Translations under genes and position numbers: made by a program
From: Taxawa tesnikishii (nom. ined.)
Taxonomy: Eukaryota > Ascomycota > Dothideomycetes > Dothideales
DNA length: 64,000 nucleotides
Direction of reading: 5' to 3'
Assembly: GCA_030247885.1 (NCBI GenBank)
Contig: JAPDRO010000012.1
Span: forward strand, 186,001-250,000
Shown here: positions 34,348 to 44,303 of the stretch, one piece after another
Numbering within the stretch: the first letter of the stretch is position 1
How the letters are laid out: every line of letters starts with the position of its first letter
Notes under the pieces: model-generated
What the model was told of the DNA's origin: nothing
Seen by the model: the letters and a program-made list of their open reading frames with translations, nothing else
Database searches by the model: none

Positions 34348-35047
34348 TCATTGATTCCCAACCTCCTCAGCAGTTCCCAGCCCCTGCTTCTCCTTCACAA
34401 GAATACCCTCTCCAATCTGCGTCACGAACTCCCCAATCATCTCGTCCGTCACCCACTCATCCGCAGCCTCGATCCATCTCGGCTTATCCGCACTCCCGTC
34501 GATGACCAGATACTCCAGCAGACGAATGCCGCGTAGGGGAAGCGGGCCATGGGACGTCTTCCAATGATGCGCTTCTTGTCGTGATCAGCGACCCTTACAG
34601 CCCTATACCGCTGACCCAACTCCATCGGTTCAAATGCCTTCATCGTCTCAGGATTACTGCGCCAGAAGACCATGGTCTTGATGTCCCATCTCCAGTCCAG
34701 GGACTCGGCATCTACCCAGCGGATGTCGGGGCATATGGTGAAGCCGATGAGATACTGCAGCGTGCGACCGTTCAGGACGCGCACGTCGGTGATCATGGTG
34801 GTGAGTTTGGTGGGGTTGTTGTCGGGACTGGCGGGAACGGTGAGTTTGCGAGGAGGAAGAGGAGGAGGAGGGAGCATTTTCTTCCTGCGGCCGCGCCTTT
34901 TGATGGGAGAGATGGGCTCGGTTGCTGGTTTGGGCGGCTGCTCGATTTTGGAAGTTGGGGATTGCGCTGTAGGATGGTGTTAATGAAGGCCTTGCAGCGG
35001 ATATGGATGGTATGTTACTCACTTGGTGTTCTTTTGGTTCTACTCAT
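34348..35047 (-). CDS. unknown basic protein with Arg/Lys/Pro-rich N-terminus
   Basis: Two exons, complement(34348..34966, 35023..35047), with a 56-nt intron (GTGAGT..CTACAG). It starts MSRTKRTPTQSPTSKIEQPP and has a nuclear-signal-like KRRGRRKK. A compact region follows: LNGRTLQYLIGFTICPDIRWVDAESLDWRWDIKTMVFWRSN. The supplied frame then breaks at the run 34536-34539. One extra base (C on the minus strand) gives ARFPLRGIRLLEYLVIDGSADKPRWIEAADEWVTDEMIGEF and a stop at 34348. The LEYLVID..KPRW..A part slightly resembles chromo-like folds, but I do not assign it. Function unknown. Confidence 0.65.
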
Positions 35048-36007
35048 GTCCGGCAAGCGGTAGCAGCTGGAGGATTTGTGATATATGATGGTACTGATAG
35101 ATGTTGACAAAGCGGTAGTTGGGTATGTTGTTTTGCAATGGTAGAAACGATAGGGGATAGGTTTGCAGTAGTGTTTTTCGCAAGAAGAAGGTCGAAGTGA
35201 ACCATCTCCTTCACTCTCGCTCTTTCTTGGCAAAGCAGGTAGCGCGACATGATTTGTCCAGTCACCGGAACTCTTGCTATCCAGCCCCTCGCCTTTCTCT
35301 AGATCAGATCGTGTTTCAAATGTAGAGTGTCTTTTAAGGAGGGTTTTTCATGAGCGCAAGATCTCTGCGAGGTGTGGGTAGGTTCACCTATTGTAGAGAT
35401 TCCATCTCTTTCCCAGCATGACGATCTCCTTATGCGGTTCCTTTAGTGTATTGGCAAGGGACTATTGAAAAACTGTGGACTGGACAGTGCTCGGTTTTGC
35501 ATGTCTTGAATGGCAAGAATGAGAAGGTAGAGGTTTTTGGGAGGTTATCGAAGGGCGGGATGGCGAGGAGAAAAGCTCCGAAGAAAAATTGAACCTACAG
35601 ACACTGGACATCGGAGAAGACGAACTTTCGAAGATATACTACCTACAGAGAGAAGCCAAAGGCACCGAGAGACTGGCTTGTAAGCCGCAATGTTCCACCT
35701 GAACTAACCTCTTGGAAATCCCCCAACTGCTCCTTAAAGTCATTTTTTGCCTGATGCCGTACCAAATATCAAAGGTCGCTGCGACCAAACCCAATGCACC
35801 GGATCATAGTCGCATGCAACGCGAGCAATACAACTCGAAGACAATCCGACAACGTGCTGGAAACGCCTCTCGCAGTCTTCCCTTTTGGTAATCAGGAACC
35901 TTCACCTGGTTCTTTTGTTCGCGTGCCGCTTTCTATCTTACGTCTTGCGAAACCTGGTGTCAGCTTTCCAACGATGCATGTGCATGCCTTGCGAGAGTTA
36001 TGTCTCG
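35048..36007. other. intergenic, no gene seen
   Basis: Nearly 1 kb between two leftward genes. Small frames at 35015-35265 overlap the upstream gene's leader and do not look coding. Presumably the promoter of the basic protein and the 3' UTR of the next gene. Confidence 0.5.
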
Positions 36008-38699
36008 TTAAGCGGATGGACGAGTGCTGCGGCGCTTAGCAGGAGGAGACGATGGACCAGTGCCGCTACGTGGACGCTTGGCCCTGCCGGTGCCCTCCTC
36101 TTCCTGTTCCTTAGTGACCTTCTCTCCCTCGTCATCATCAGATTGACCTTCAACGAAGGCTTCAAGTGTATCGGGAGCGGAAGCCTGAGCAACAGAAGTG
36201 TCTGCAATAGCCGGGGCAGTAGGCGCCAATTCATCCTCCGAATCCTCCTCTAGTGTCTCCTCAGGTCCCTCAGGGCCGAAGCTCTCCCCGCCGTGTGCGA
36301 CGTCAACGTTCGATCTAGGCGTGCTCCAGTGCGAAGGCGCGCTCGTAATCGACACGAAACTACGAGGCGATGACGGGACAGGAGAGGCGGCAGCTGGAGC
36401 AGGGGTTGAAGTAGCGTTGACGCGTGAAGTGCGTCTAGGATAGCCGGAGGCAGTGCGCGATTGACCCGCATAACTGGCAGGACGGATGTTGCGGAAGGCC
36501 TTGTACTTGTTGAAGTCGGCTTGATTTCCCTGAAACCATTCCTTCTCACCTGGCCCGTAAGCTGCGTCCGTTTGCTTCTTGCCAAGAGCGGCGGAGATGC
36601 GGTGCGCAATGGAAGAGACAACGATGTAAGCGCCGTTCAGACCCAGACGGGCCGCAAGATCCTTGTTGCCGACGGTGCTTTCAGACACGATTTGTAACAG
36701 ACGGTCCTGCCAGAGTTGATCCGGGCAGAAGTCAATGATGCGCTCGGCGGCGCGTCTGGAGAGCACCCTCTGACCCTCCATCTGATTACGTGTTCTCGCA
36801 GCGTCCATGACGGAGAACTGTGCAACTTCCAGGTCGACGATGGATCGCTTGCCAGGGTCGTAAGTTATCATGACGTTCGAGAACTCTTCGTCTTTCGTAT
36901 TCTTCTGTGCAGCGTTGATGGCGCTCTCGATGTCGTCAAAGCCCTTCTCTTTACATCGTTCCTGATCTTGATCCGAGGCGAATCTGAGACGGCCAGAGTG
37001 ATAAGGGTCGCCACCCTCTGCAGCGTCTCCGTTTCCCTTGGCCTTTTTGACTGGCTTCCTTCCCTCTGCTTTAGTGGTCTCTCTCTTCTTCGTCGACGGC
37101 GTAGCATCACCTAATGCGAAGCAAGTGAGTGAACCGTCCGACACAGAGGGAATGAAGAACAAACCTGGAGAAGTCTCTTTCTTGTTGCGGTTTTCGTACT
37201 CATCTATCTTGACGCGGTTACGCGCGCGCAAGGCGTCCATAGTCTCGAGGCGCTCCGGGGATAGATATCATCGTGCCAGCGCGATGGATTCTCTGCCGCC
37301 CAGTTGCGGTTCCAGGGGAACACTGCATTGGGGGAGCGCTGCCTAAGCGCTGCGCGACGACCATGTCCTCTTCCAGTGGTGATGCGAGGAGGAGCAGTAG
37401 TTGGAAGCTCACGCCTGGGATAAGGTGGTGGTGTGATAGCTCGCGCTGCTGCCGCAGCAGCAGCTGAAGGTGCAGTAGGCGTGTTTGTACTAGGATAATT
37501 AGTGTATGATCGAACAACAAGAACAGATAAAGATTAGCGTACCTTGACGTCGGAATGGTAGGCTGGGAACTCAACCGCTTCTGTCTAGTGGGTCGTCCCC
37601 TCGGTTCAGGAGCAGTAGACTGAGGAAGCTGCATTGGCGGTGGGAACCGAGATTGAGGAGTAGATGCTTGCCGTGACGGAGGGTTTGGCTGCGGCTGTTG
37701 CCGGGGCTGTTGTTGCGACTGCTGCTGCAACCGTTGCTGAACAGAGCGCTTGTAGGTTTGGGCGTCAGCAGCACGGAAGGGAGCCTGCATGCCGGGATAA
37801 GGCAAGGGGACTCCAACCGTTGGGACATGTCCCATGGGCTGGTGGTAGACGGCAGGAGGGCTAGGAGCGTGCATCGGTGTAGCGGTCATGGGCGACTGAG
37901 CGCCAAAGGGACGCATGTGAGGCGGCAGCCCGGCGAAGTGTTGGTTGATTGGTGGAAATGGCGAGACGTACGGCGAATTGCTGCCTCTTAATGGCATGGC
38001 TTGAGTTGCAGGACGTGGTGGAGGCAGGGGTGGCATAGGACGAACGACTGCAGTCGGTGCTCGAGGAGTCGGACCCAAAGGCCACCAACGAGGGATGCCA
38101 CGAGATGTAACAATGGATTGTCCTCTGGCACGAAGATCGGCGCGACTTAGCATGGCGTCGTACGCGGCGCGAGCTGCCTCCTGACCTACCATCCACTGAC
38201 TGCAAGGGAAGTCTCGGAGATATCGCAGCATCTCCTCATCCCTGTGAGCGATGTAGGCTTCGGTGGTTGCGACCGAATGGTTGATCAAGGTGTCGGTTTG
38301 GATAGTGAAGGTGAGCTCCAACTGGTGCCGCTGATGATCGCTCCAATCGAGCCAGGGTCTCGGTTCGTGGTCTTCAGGAGTAGGTGACCTTATCGTCCTG
38401 CTAGAAGCTCGAGAGTCATTTGGCTGGTTGTCTTCCTCGTCACCATCGTCGTCATCGTCACCTTCAGCGGCTTCATCGTCGTTGTCATCGTCGTCGTCAT
38501 CGCCGTTCTCCTCGAGTTCAGGAGCGTCTTCATCTGCAGCATCGGCAGCACCGTCGACCTGCATGTTTACTGTCATTGGGCGGCTGCCTGGAGGGTCAGG
38601 TGGCCTACGAACGCGTCCAGATCGACGCGAAGCGGACTCTTCACGTAACTCCTCCATGTTATCTGATCCCATGGAGGAAAGCGAAGATGAATCGCTCAT
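36008..38699 (-). CDS. large acidic/Pro-Gln-rich nuclear-type protein, unknown
   Basis: Three exons: complement(36008..37110, 37165..37489, 37543..38699), with 53-54-nt introns. The N-terminus is MSDSSSLSSMGSDNMEELRE, then an Arg-rich patch (RRSGRVRRPPDPP), a long Asp/Glu run and a short folded-looking segment (RPWLDWSDHQRHQLELTFTIQTDTLINHSVATTEAYIAH). A Pro/Gln/Met-rich middle follows. The second half carries KPVKKAKG and a helical block, QFSVMDAARTRNQMEGQRVLSRRAAERIIDFCPDQLWQDRLLQIVSESTVGNKDLAARLGLNGAYI. The C-terminus is acidic with RAKRPRSGTGPSSPPAKRRS. The composition suggests a chromatin or transcription factor; I recognise no domain. The break at 37257-37260 (one base short) would otherwise split it into two genes. 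Confidence 0.7.
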
Positions 38700-39585
38700 G
38701 ATAGTCTTACTGACGAGCGCGGTCAGTATGGAAGGTTCGACTGTGGTGACAGAAATGTGCTTTGGTCACAGACGCACAAGCCTACCCTGCGTTACAGGGG
38801 AAAGGTCTGCCCACCGGCGCTTTCCGTTTGTTCCGCCTGCGAAGTGAATTAATATCAGAGCATACATTTCAAGATGGTAAGAAATCTAGGACGAACCTCA
38901 GGTACAATAGCTATGATGGACGGTGCGATGTTGAAGGCGCGTAGTGTTGTCGTTAGGTTGTGGCAGATGAACTGGAAGCTCGAGGCGCGGGGAAAGCAGA
39001 TTTATCAAGTAAGGTAGTGGCGCTAGGACCGCGAAGTGAATACTGACGCAACCCGAGCTTTTACCGGCTGTCCTCATTCACCTCGCTTATCAGTAAGCGC
39101 GATGCAAGGTACAGTGAATCCTACACGTCTGCATGTTGTCACGATGCAAGCTTCCTAGTTTTGTGCGAAAGAAACTCCTTCGAGTTTTGAAAAACGAACA
39201 TTGTCATAGTTGTCGTAAATGGAAAGGACCTAAAGATCAGTGTCCCAAATTAGCTTTGTTTCTATCCTCCCGACCCCATAACTTCACATGCAATGTGGGG
39301 CTCTAATGGCCAAAACAGGACATGAGACGTTTGCAAAACACTTACAGATTTAGCATCTACGCAATCCGCCCTTTCACTCCTGATCGCGTTGCTCCGCCCT
39401 GAGCAACTATGGGCTTGACAGGGCATCCTCAGCGCACGCCGACTCTCAGGACGCCACAACATTTATGTTGCTCCTGATCCGCAGTGCAATCATTCCCCGC
39501 CATCATCAACAGAACAAAGCGTCCGCTGCAGCATGGCCGTTCTTGCGAGTGTTTTCGGGACAGACGATCGTACCGCTGTCGGCTT
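38700..39585. other. intergenic, no gene seen
   Basis: 0.9 kb upstream of the acidic protein and downstream of LSM1. No open frame with recognisable content. Confidence 0.5.
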
Positions 39586-40274
39586 TCAGAGTATTCCCTC
39601 CCCTGGAGCTCTCCCTCGAATCCGTATGCAGCCAGCTTCTTCGACTTCTTCTTTTCGTGCTTCTGCTTGTCCTCTTTCTCCTTCTTGTATAGCTCGAAGA
39701 CCTCCTGCACGGGTCCTGGCCTGTAAGGTGCTGGGACGTACTCGTCCTTGTCCAGGTCCTGATGATTCCCGGGTCAGCACATGTCGCATACATGGCAGAT
39801 ATCGGTGTGATTTACAATCTCCCCAGCAACAGCACGTTCTCTCCTCGGACAAGGAAGAGTCCGCGATCGACATCCGCATAGAGATCTTTCACGTAGAGGC
39901 GCTCAACGGTGTCTTGAAGGACGAGATTCCCTGATAGCAGATGTAAGATGTTGCGCAGTGCGAACAGTGTCATCCCCGTCATACCAAACTGGTCCCAGCT
40001 GCGGAGCACGCCAATGAGCTTGCGACCATCTCTGAGCGCGACGGTGAGTTTTTCTGCATCAATGGCAAGCGCCTTTGGTCAGCTTTGCCGGTTCAGTTGT
40101 GCCATCTCTTTCTAGCGTGAGTCTGGAAAGGCTCACTGTCGGTAAGGTCCAGCAACTGCGCGGCGGTGGTAAACATCTGGGGAGGCAGCTGTGGCACGGG
40201 CGGCGGCATTGGCAGGCCATGCCCAGGGCCCAAGGCAGGCCCGGCGGCGCGTCTTGCATGTTCGGGTTGCTCAT
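39586..40274 (-). CDS. LSM1: LSM1, subunit of the cytoplasmic Lsm1-7 mRNA-decay ring
   Basis: Four exons: complement(39586..39758, 39816..39930, 39985..40053, 40137..40274). In the Lsm1-7/Pat1 complex it binds deadenylated mRNA 3' ends and promotes decapping. The N-terminus is MSNPNMQDAPPG with a Gly/Pro-rich lead. Sm motif 1 is [37 protein letters not shown]. Sm motif 2 is RGLFLVRGENVLLLGEIDLD. A Lys/Glu helix ends in KKLAAYGFEGE. The first exon breaks at the run 40240-40242; one more base gives PGPALGPGHGLPMPPP. Near 39606-39616 a further one-base break probably diverts a family-like end (PGEGIL, stop 39586-39588) into a spurious tail running to 39429. Confidence 0.9.
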
Positions 40275-41112
40275 TGAACAAGGTGGGTGTTGGATGGTTC
40301 AGTGGAGTGAGTGTTCTATCGATTGGCCATGACGCGCATGTAACTCTGAGGAACGAAGCGAGATAGCCCGCGCTACCGAGCCGTGGTTTATTTTGACAAT
40401 TTCGACACGAGACAATTGCCAATTTCACTTATGATTCAGTGCTCCCTTTACATACACTTTCGAGTCAATCACCGAGATCTGTTTCACTCCTTTTACTGTC
40501 TCGTCTGCCCAGTCGTGCTGTTTCTTTTGTGCTCTCTCCACTTGCGGCCGTACTATCCCAATCTCCCGACACCACAACTTCTGTCCGCTTCATACAGCAC
40601 GGCAACGGCCAAGACATATTGCGCGTCTTCCATAACACACCCACCTCCATTCCACCCTCGTTTGCATCTAGACATTCACCGACTCAAGTAGTCCACGCAA
40701 CCCCAGTGGAAACGTGTCCACTATTGGAGGAGCTTCGAGCACTACACACCCGCTATCCCACGCTCGCTTAAGCGACCAGATGATAGTCTGCACCACGGCA
40801 TGCTTGCCGGCATGGTCTTCATTCCACTCAAGGCCCTGTCAAGAACTCCAACTCCTCACCATAGAAAATCCGCAAGAGAATCCGCGCTAGAGCACATGCT
40901 CGAGCGTTTTCTTATCGCATCTGCTAAACAGCGGGGGGAGCGTTCTGTCTGTGTGCTTTCTTGGCTAACATGGCAATAAATGTCGTCCATGCGCCACTCA
41001 TGCCCCAGTGGTAGGCAAGTTTTTCTACCGATCGTATATCCATAGGTCTCTCCAATTCTCCACAGTCGTTTCCATAAGACGTAACGCTTCTGTACGAACC
41101 TCGCGTTATCAT
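40275..41112. other. divergent promoter region LSM1/SDR
   Basis: About 840 bp between the start codons of LSM1 and the short-chain dehydrogenase. The part near LSM1 (40440-40700) is pyrimidine-rich. The frames inside are not protein-like. Confidence 0.5.
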
Positions 41113-42213
41113 ATGTCGTTACCAGTTTTCCATCTCCTGCAGCAAAAATGGTTGCGCCCCTCTCTGAAAGACCCAACAGCCTCCTTCGAAGGTCGGACGG
41201 TACTCATCACTGGTGCCAACGTTGGAATAGGCTTCGAAGCAGCAGTCAAATTCGTCACTCTCGGTGCCTCCAAAGTGATCCTAGGTGTGCGCAATCTGGA
41301 CAAAGGAAACGCCGCCGCCACATCCATCGCCAGCCGCACCGGCCGCAAAGGCGTGCTACAGGTTTCGAAACTCGACATGCAAGACTACAACAGCATCCGG
41401 ACCTTCGCAAAGTCGTCCATGACGAGCTGGACCGTCTCGATTATGTCATTTTGAACGCCGGCGTGGCGCAGGCGATGTTCGAAACGAGCCCGTCAGGCTG
41501 GGAAGTCGATTTGCAGGTCAACACGCTATCGACGGTACTGCTGGCGTTGCTGCTGTTGCCGAAGTTGAAGGCTTCAAGGAGGGATGGCTTCACGCCTTCG
41601 CTGATCTTGGTCTCCTCGGGCAATCATCTGCGGACTGAGATACGAGCGCGAGAAGCATGTGCCGAAAACCTTATCTGGCACTTCAACGAACGCGAGAACT
41701 TTTCCGCGCCGAGGCAGTACGATCTCTCGAAGCTGTTCCTCATGTGTGCCCTCCCTCATCTCGCTTCGCTTGCGGAGACAGAGGGAGAGGGAGAGGAACC
41801 CGCGACGTTTGTGATCGCCGTCTGTCCCGGAGCCACAACATCCGATATTTCGAGGGGTTACCAGACGTGGTGGAGCAAACCACTCTTCACGCTTATGTTC
41901 GCACTCATGTTCAAGAGCACGGAAGAGGGCTCGCGGTCGTATGTCAGCGGTGCGCTTCTCGAAAAGGAGGGCCATCGACGGTTCTTCCAGAACGATGCGT
42001 TCCCACCGTAAGTATCCCATTTTCCTACATCGAAGATGCGGCAAGTCGTGAGTTGCCTGTTTTGCAGGTCCGTGGCTGACGCCTCGTCATAGTACTTCTC
42101 CTGCGCTAGAGGGGAAGGAGGGCAAAGATCTTCAGGATAGGGTGTGGCATGAGATTGTAGAAGCGTTACGCAGAGATGCGCCGGAGGTCTTAGAACTCAT
42201 CCACGAAAGATGA
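41113..42213 (+). CDS. short-chain dehydrogenase/reductase
   Basis: Two exons, join(41113..42007, 42093..42213); the 85-nt intron starts GTAAGT and ends CATAG. A classical SDR with a Rossmann fold: cofactor motif TVLITGANVGIGFEAA, NAG motif (VILNAGVAQ), catalytic Ser in LILVSSGNH, and active-site YDLSK with Tyr and Lys. It resembles the retinol-dehydrogenase/oxidoreductase group often seen in fungal genomes; the substrate is unknown. After splicing the C-terminus reads EGKEGKDLQDRVWHEIVEAL..LELIHER. The frame breaks at the A-run 41409-41411; one more A gives TFAKVVHDELDRLDYVILNAG. The supplied sequence therefore shows two overlapping frames. Confidence 0.9.
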
Positions 42214-43091
42214 GTCTCACCGATAATGAAAAGACAAACAAAAAAGGGGCATGGTGTGCTCGTTGATGGAGGGCACGCAAACAGAATAGAAAACACAGTC
42301 TTTCCAGGTTTGTTCTCCGTTTGTTGAAGGCGTCCTATCACAACGCAAGCAGATGATTTGATGCTGGCGTACGAGAGCGTTCTAGCGCATACAGAGGGCA
42401 TTCGACTGCCGCTCGCCCAAACGGCGCTATCAGTGAAATAGAAGTCGGCATCTGCGTGGTCTAGATATAGAGAGCGGAGGTAGTACTTCGCCCTATGACA
42501 GAGCATTATGGCCCCCTCACAGTAAGGGTTGGGAAGATGGGATAGGTTTCCGATAGTTGCCCTTCTACTCAAGAAGGGCCGCTGTTACTACGGAAGACGA
42601 AGCCCACGGAGTGTACAGTCCGGAAGAGTCTAGAATCCTTCGCTTTGTCATACAACGCAGGGCAACACGAGGCAACACAAGGGGATCCAACAGCTTACAA
42701 CACGCAACTGCCCGCGACCAACCCAGGGCGGCATACGTCAAGAGGTCCTTTTTCCTGTACGTCTGCATATCAAGAAAGTCAACAGCACTACGCTTTGTCA
42801 TAGCCCAGTGTGCCTGGCTCAAGGAACCACTTGGGAAGGGGCCAAGGGCGCGTCAAACAACTGCCCTTCGCGTAACAAGGGCCGTTACTACCACAGACGC
42901 GGGTCCTCATATATCCACCACGTCAAAGAATGCAAGCAGTGCTTTGTCTTATGGTAACACATGATCCCATTTCCTCAGCAAGCTTTCGAGAGCAATCAAT
43001 CTAGCACACAACGCCGTCGGTAGCAGACGCGCAGCAGTACCCCTGCCTATCCTAACTCCATTAGCAATCCCCTCATCCCCTCCACTCCCTT
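42214..43091. other. intergenic region with degenerate tandem repeat
   Basis: Convergent 3' flanks of the dehydrogenase and the next leftward gene. Most of 42.49-42.97 kb is a roughly 150-bp period degenerate repeat. No gene. Confidence 0.6.
42487..42970. repeat. ~150-bp degenerate tandem repeat, three copies plus a partial
   Basis: Copies begin with TTCG/TACG followed by a CTTTGTCAT-like word: 42487 (CGCCCTATGAC), 42639 (CGCTTTGTCATAC), 42789 (CGCTTTGTCATAG) and 42940 (GCTTTGTCTTATG). Spacings are 152, 150 and 149 bp. A second anchor, TGCCC, lies at 42559, 42709 and 42862. A third, AAGGGCCG(CT)GTTACTAC, is shared by copies 1 and 3 (about 42574 and 42877). The alignment was made by eye. Copies are strongly diverged. 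Confidence 0.65.
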
Positions 43092-44303
43092 CTAATCGCT
43101 CGCATTCGACTGAGCCATGGCGTCGCCAAGGACCTCAGTACCGCTTCCAGCCTCCCTAGCCTCCCTCGCACGCGCCCTCTGACGCCTCCGCTGCTCCCTC
43201 TTGCGCTCCCTCTCTTTCTTCCTCTTCGCCTCGTCCTTCTCCTGGGCCTCGAGATCGAAGAACCGGAAGTCGACCCACCTGAGTGTTCGTTGCTCGTTCA
43301 CGCGGAGGTATTTCTTCAGATCCTGATCGACGTTGTTCAATATACGGAACCAAACTGTGTGAGGATGGGAAGATGCATTCTTTGTACGGAGGGGAGGGAG
43401 GGAGGGAGGGAGGGAGGGATGGACTGACCTGGTCGGAGGAATTGAAGAAGCTGGCTTCGTTCTTGGCCACTTGTCCGATGATGGGGTAGGTGACGCCGTT
43501 CGCGGTGAAGGTTTCTGAAGGAGGCAATTTTGGGTCGTACGTGCTGGTCGAGAGCTTGCAGATCAGGAGTTTGTCGTCCGGCGTGCCTGCGATCACGGCG
43601 TTGTCGACCTGTGTGAGCGGATTAGTTGGTAGTTGTCGGAACTACTAAGCTTTCTGATGCAAATGCTGGGGGTGTTGTGATTGTCGAACGGGTAGAAGGG
43701 GGATGCTTGCTGGTTGATGGGGAGGGGAAGGGGAAACATACGTCTGTCTTCTCGCAGAACCAGGTATTCCAAAGCATGTCTTGAATCAACTGGGCGGCCG
43801 AGCGCTGCAACATCGATCTTCCCAACTCGAGGCTGGCGTGGTTGCTAGAGTGGTACTGTGTCACCGTTCAGTTTCCGTACCTACAACACTAGACTCACTG
43901 TCTTCAAAGTATCTCACGTAGGAGACCGTGTAGCCCCAGGACCCAAGTCTGTCTTGGAGATCCTATTCACGTCGTCAGTTTCTGGTTGGGCACCAATACG
44001 TTATCCATGAGAGAAGAGACATTGGGAAAGCTGACCACAAGTGTAAGCAGCGTTCTATCATCCATCCAGAGCTCTGCTTCAGTGTTGCGCTGACGACCCA
44101 GAACCCTGTAGCCAGCATGATTGCCGCGATCTTCGTATGCGCGGTACCATTCTCGCTAGGTGAGGTGAGGTCAGCAGTGTGCTTATCGAGTGAGGGGAGG
44201 GAATGCACCAGGGCCAGCTTACGGGGCTCACAGGCAAGCGGTTGATGTTGTCACCGTCCTCGGTGACGATGATGGAGTATTGAATGCCAGGATAATCAGG
44301 CAT
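43092..44303 (-). CDS. unknown protein, six exons, basic helical C-terminus
   Basis: Proposed exons: complement(43092..43354, 43429..43608, 43742..43855, 43918..43962, 44039..44155, 44223..44303). It starts MPDYPGIQYSIIVTEDGDNI. The spliced body includes REWYRAYEDRGNHAGYRVLGRQRNTEAELWMDD, DLQDRLGSWGYTVSY, SLELGRSMLQRSAAQLIQDMLWNTWFCEKTD, NAVIAGTPDDKLLICKLSTSTYDPKLPP and LNNVDQDLKKYLRVNEQRTLRWVDFRFFDLEAQEKDE. It ends in an Arg/Glu-rich helix. Splice phases agree except at the last intron, where one extra G at the donor would be needed. I recognise no family. The exon count and splice consistency argue it is a real gene. Confidence 0.6.
43390..43420. repeat. (GGGA)n tract inside an intron
   Basis: About seven GGGA units on the plus strand, within the last intron (43355-43428) of the minus-strand gene. 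The transcript would carry the C-rich (TCCC)n strand as a pyrimidine tract near the 5' splice site. Confidence 0.9.
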
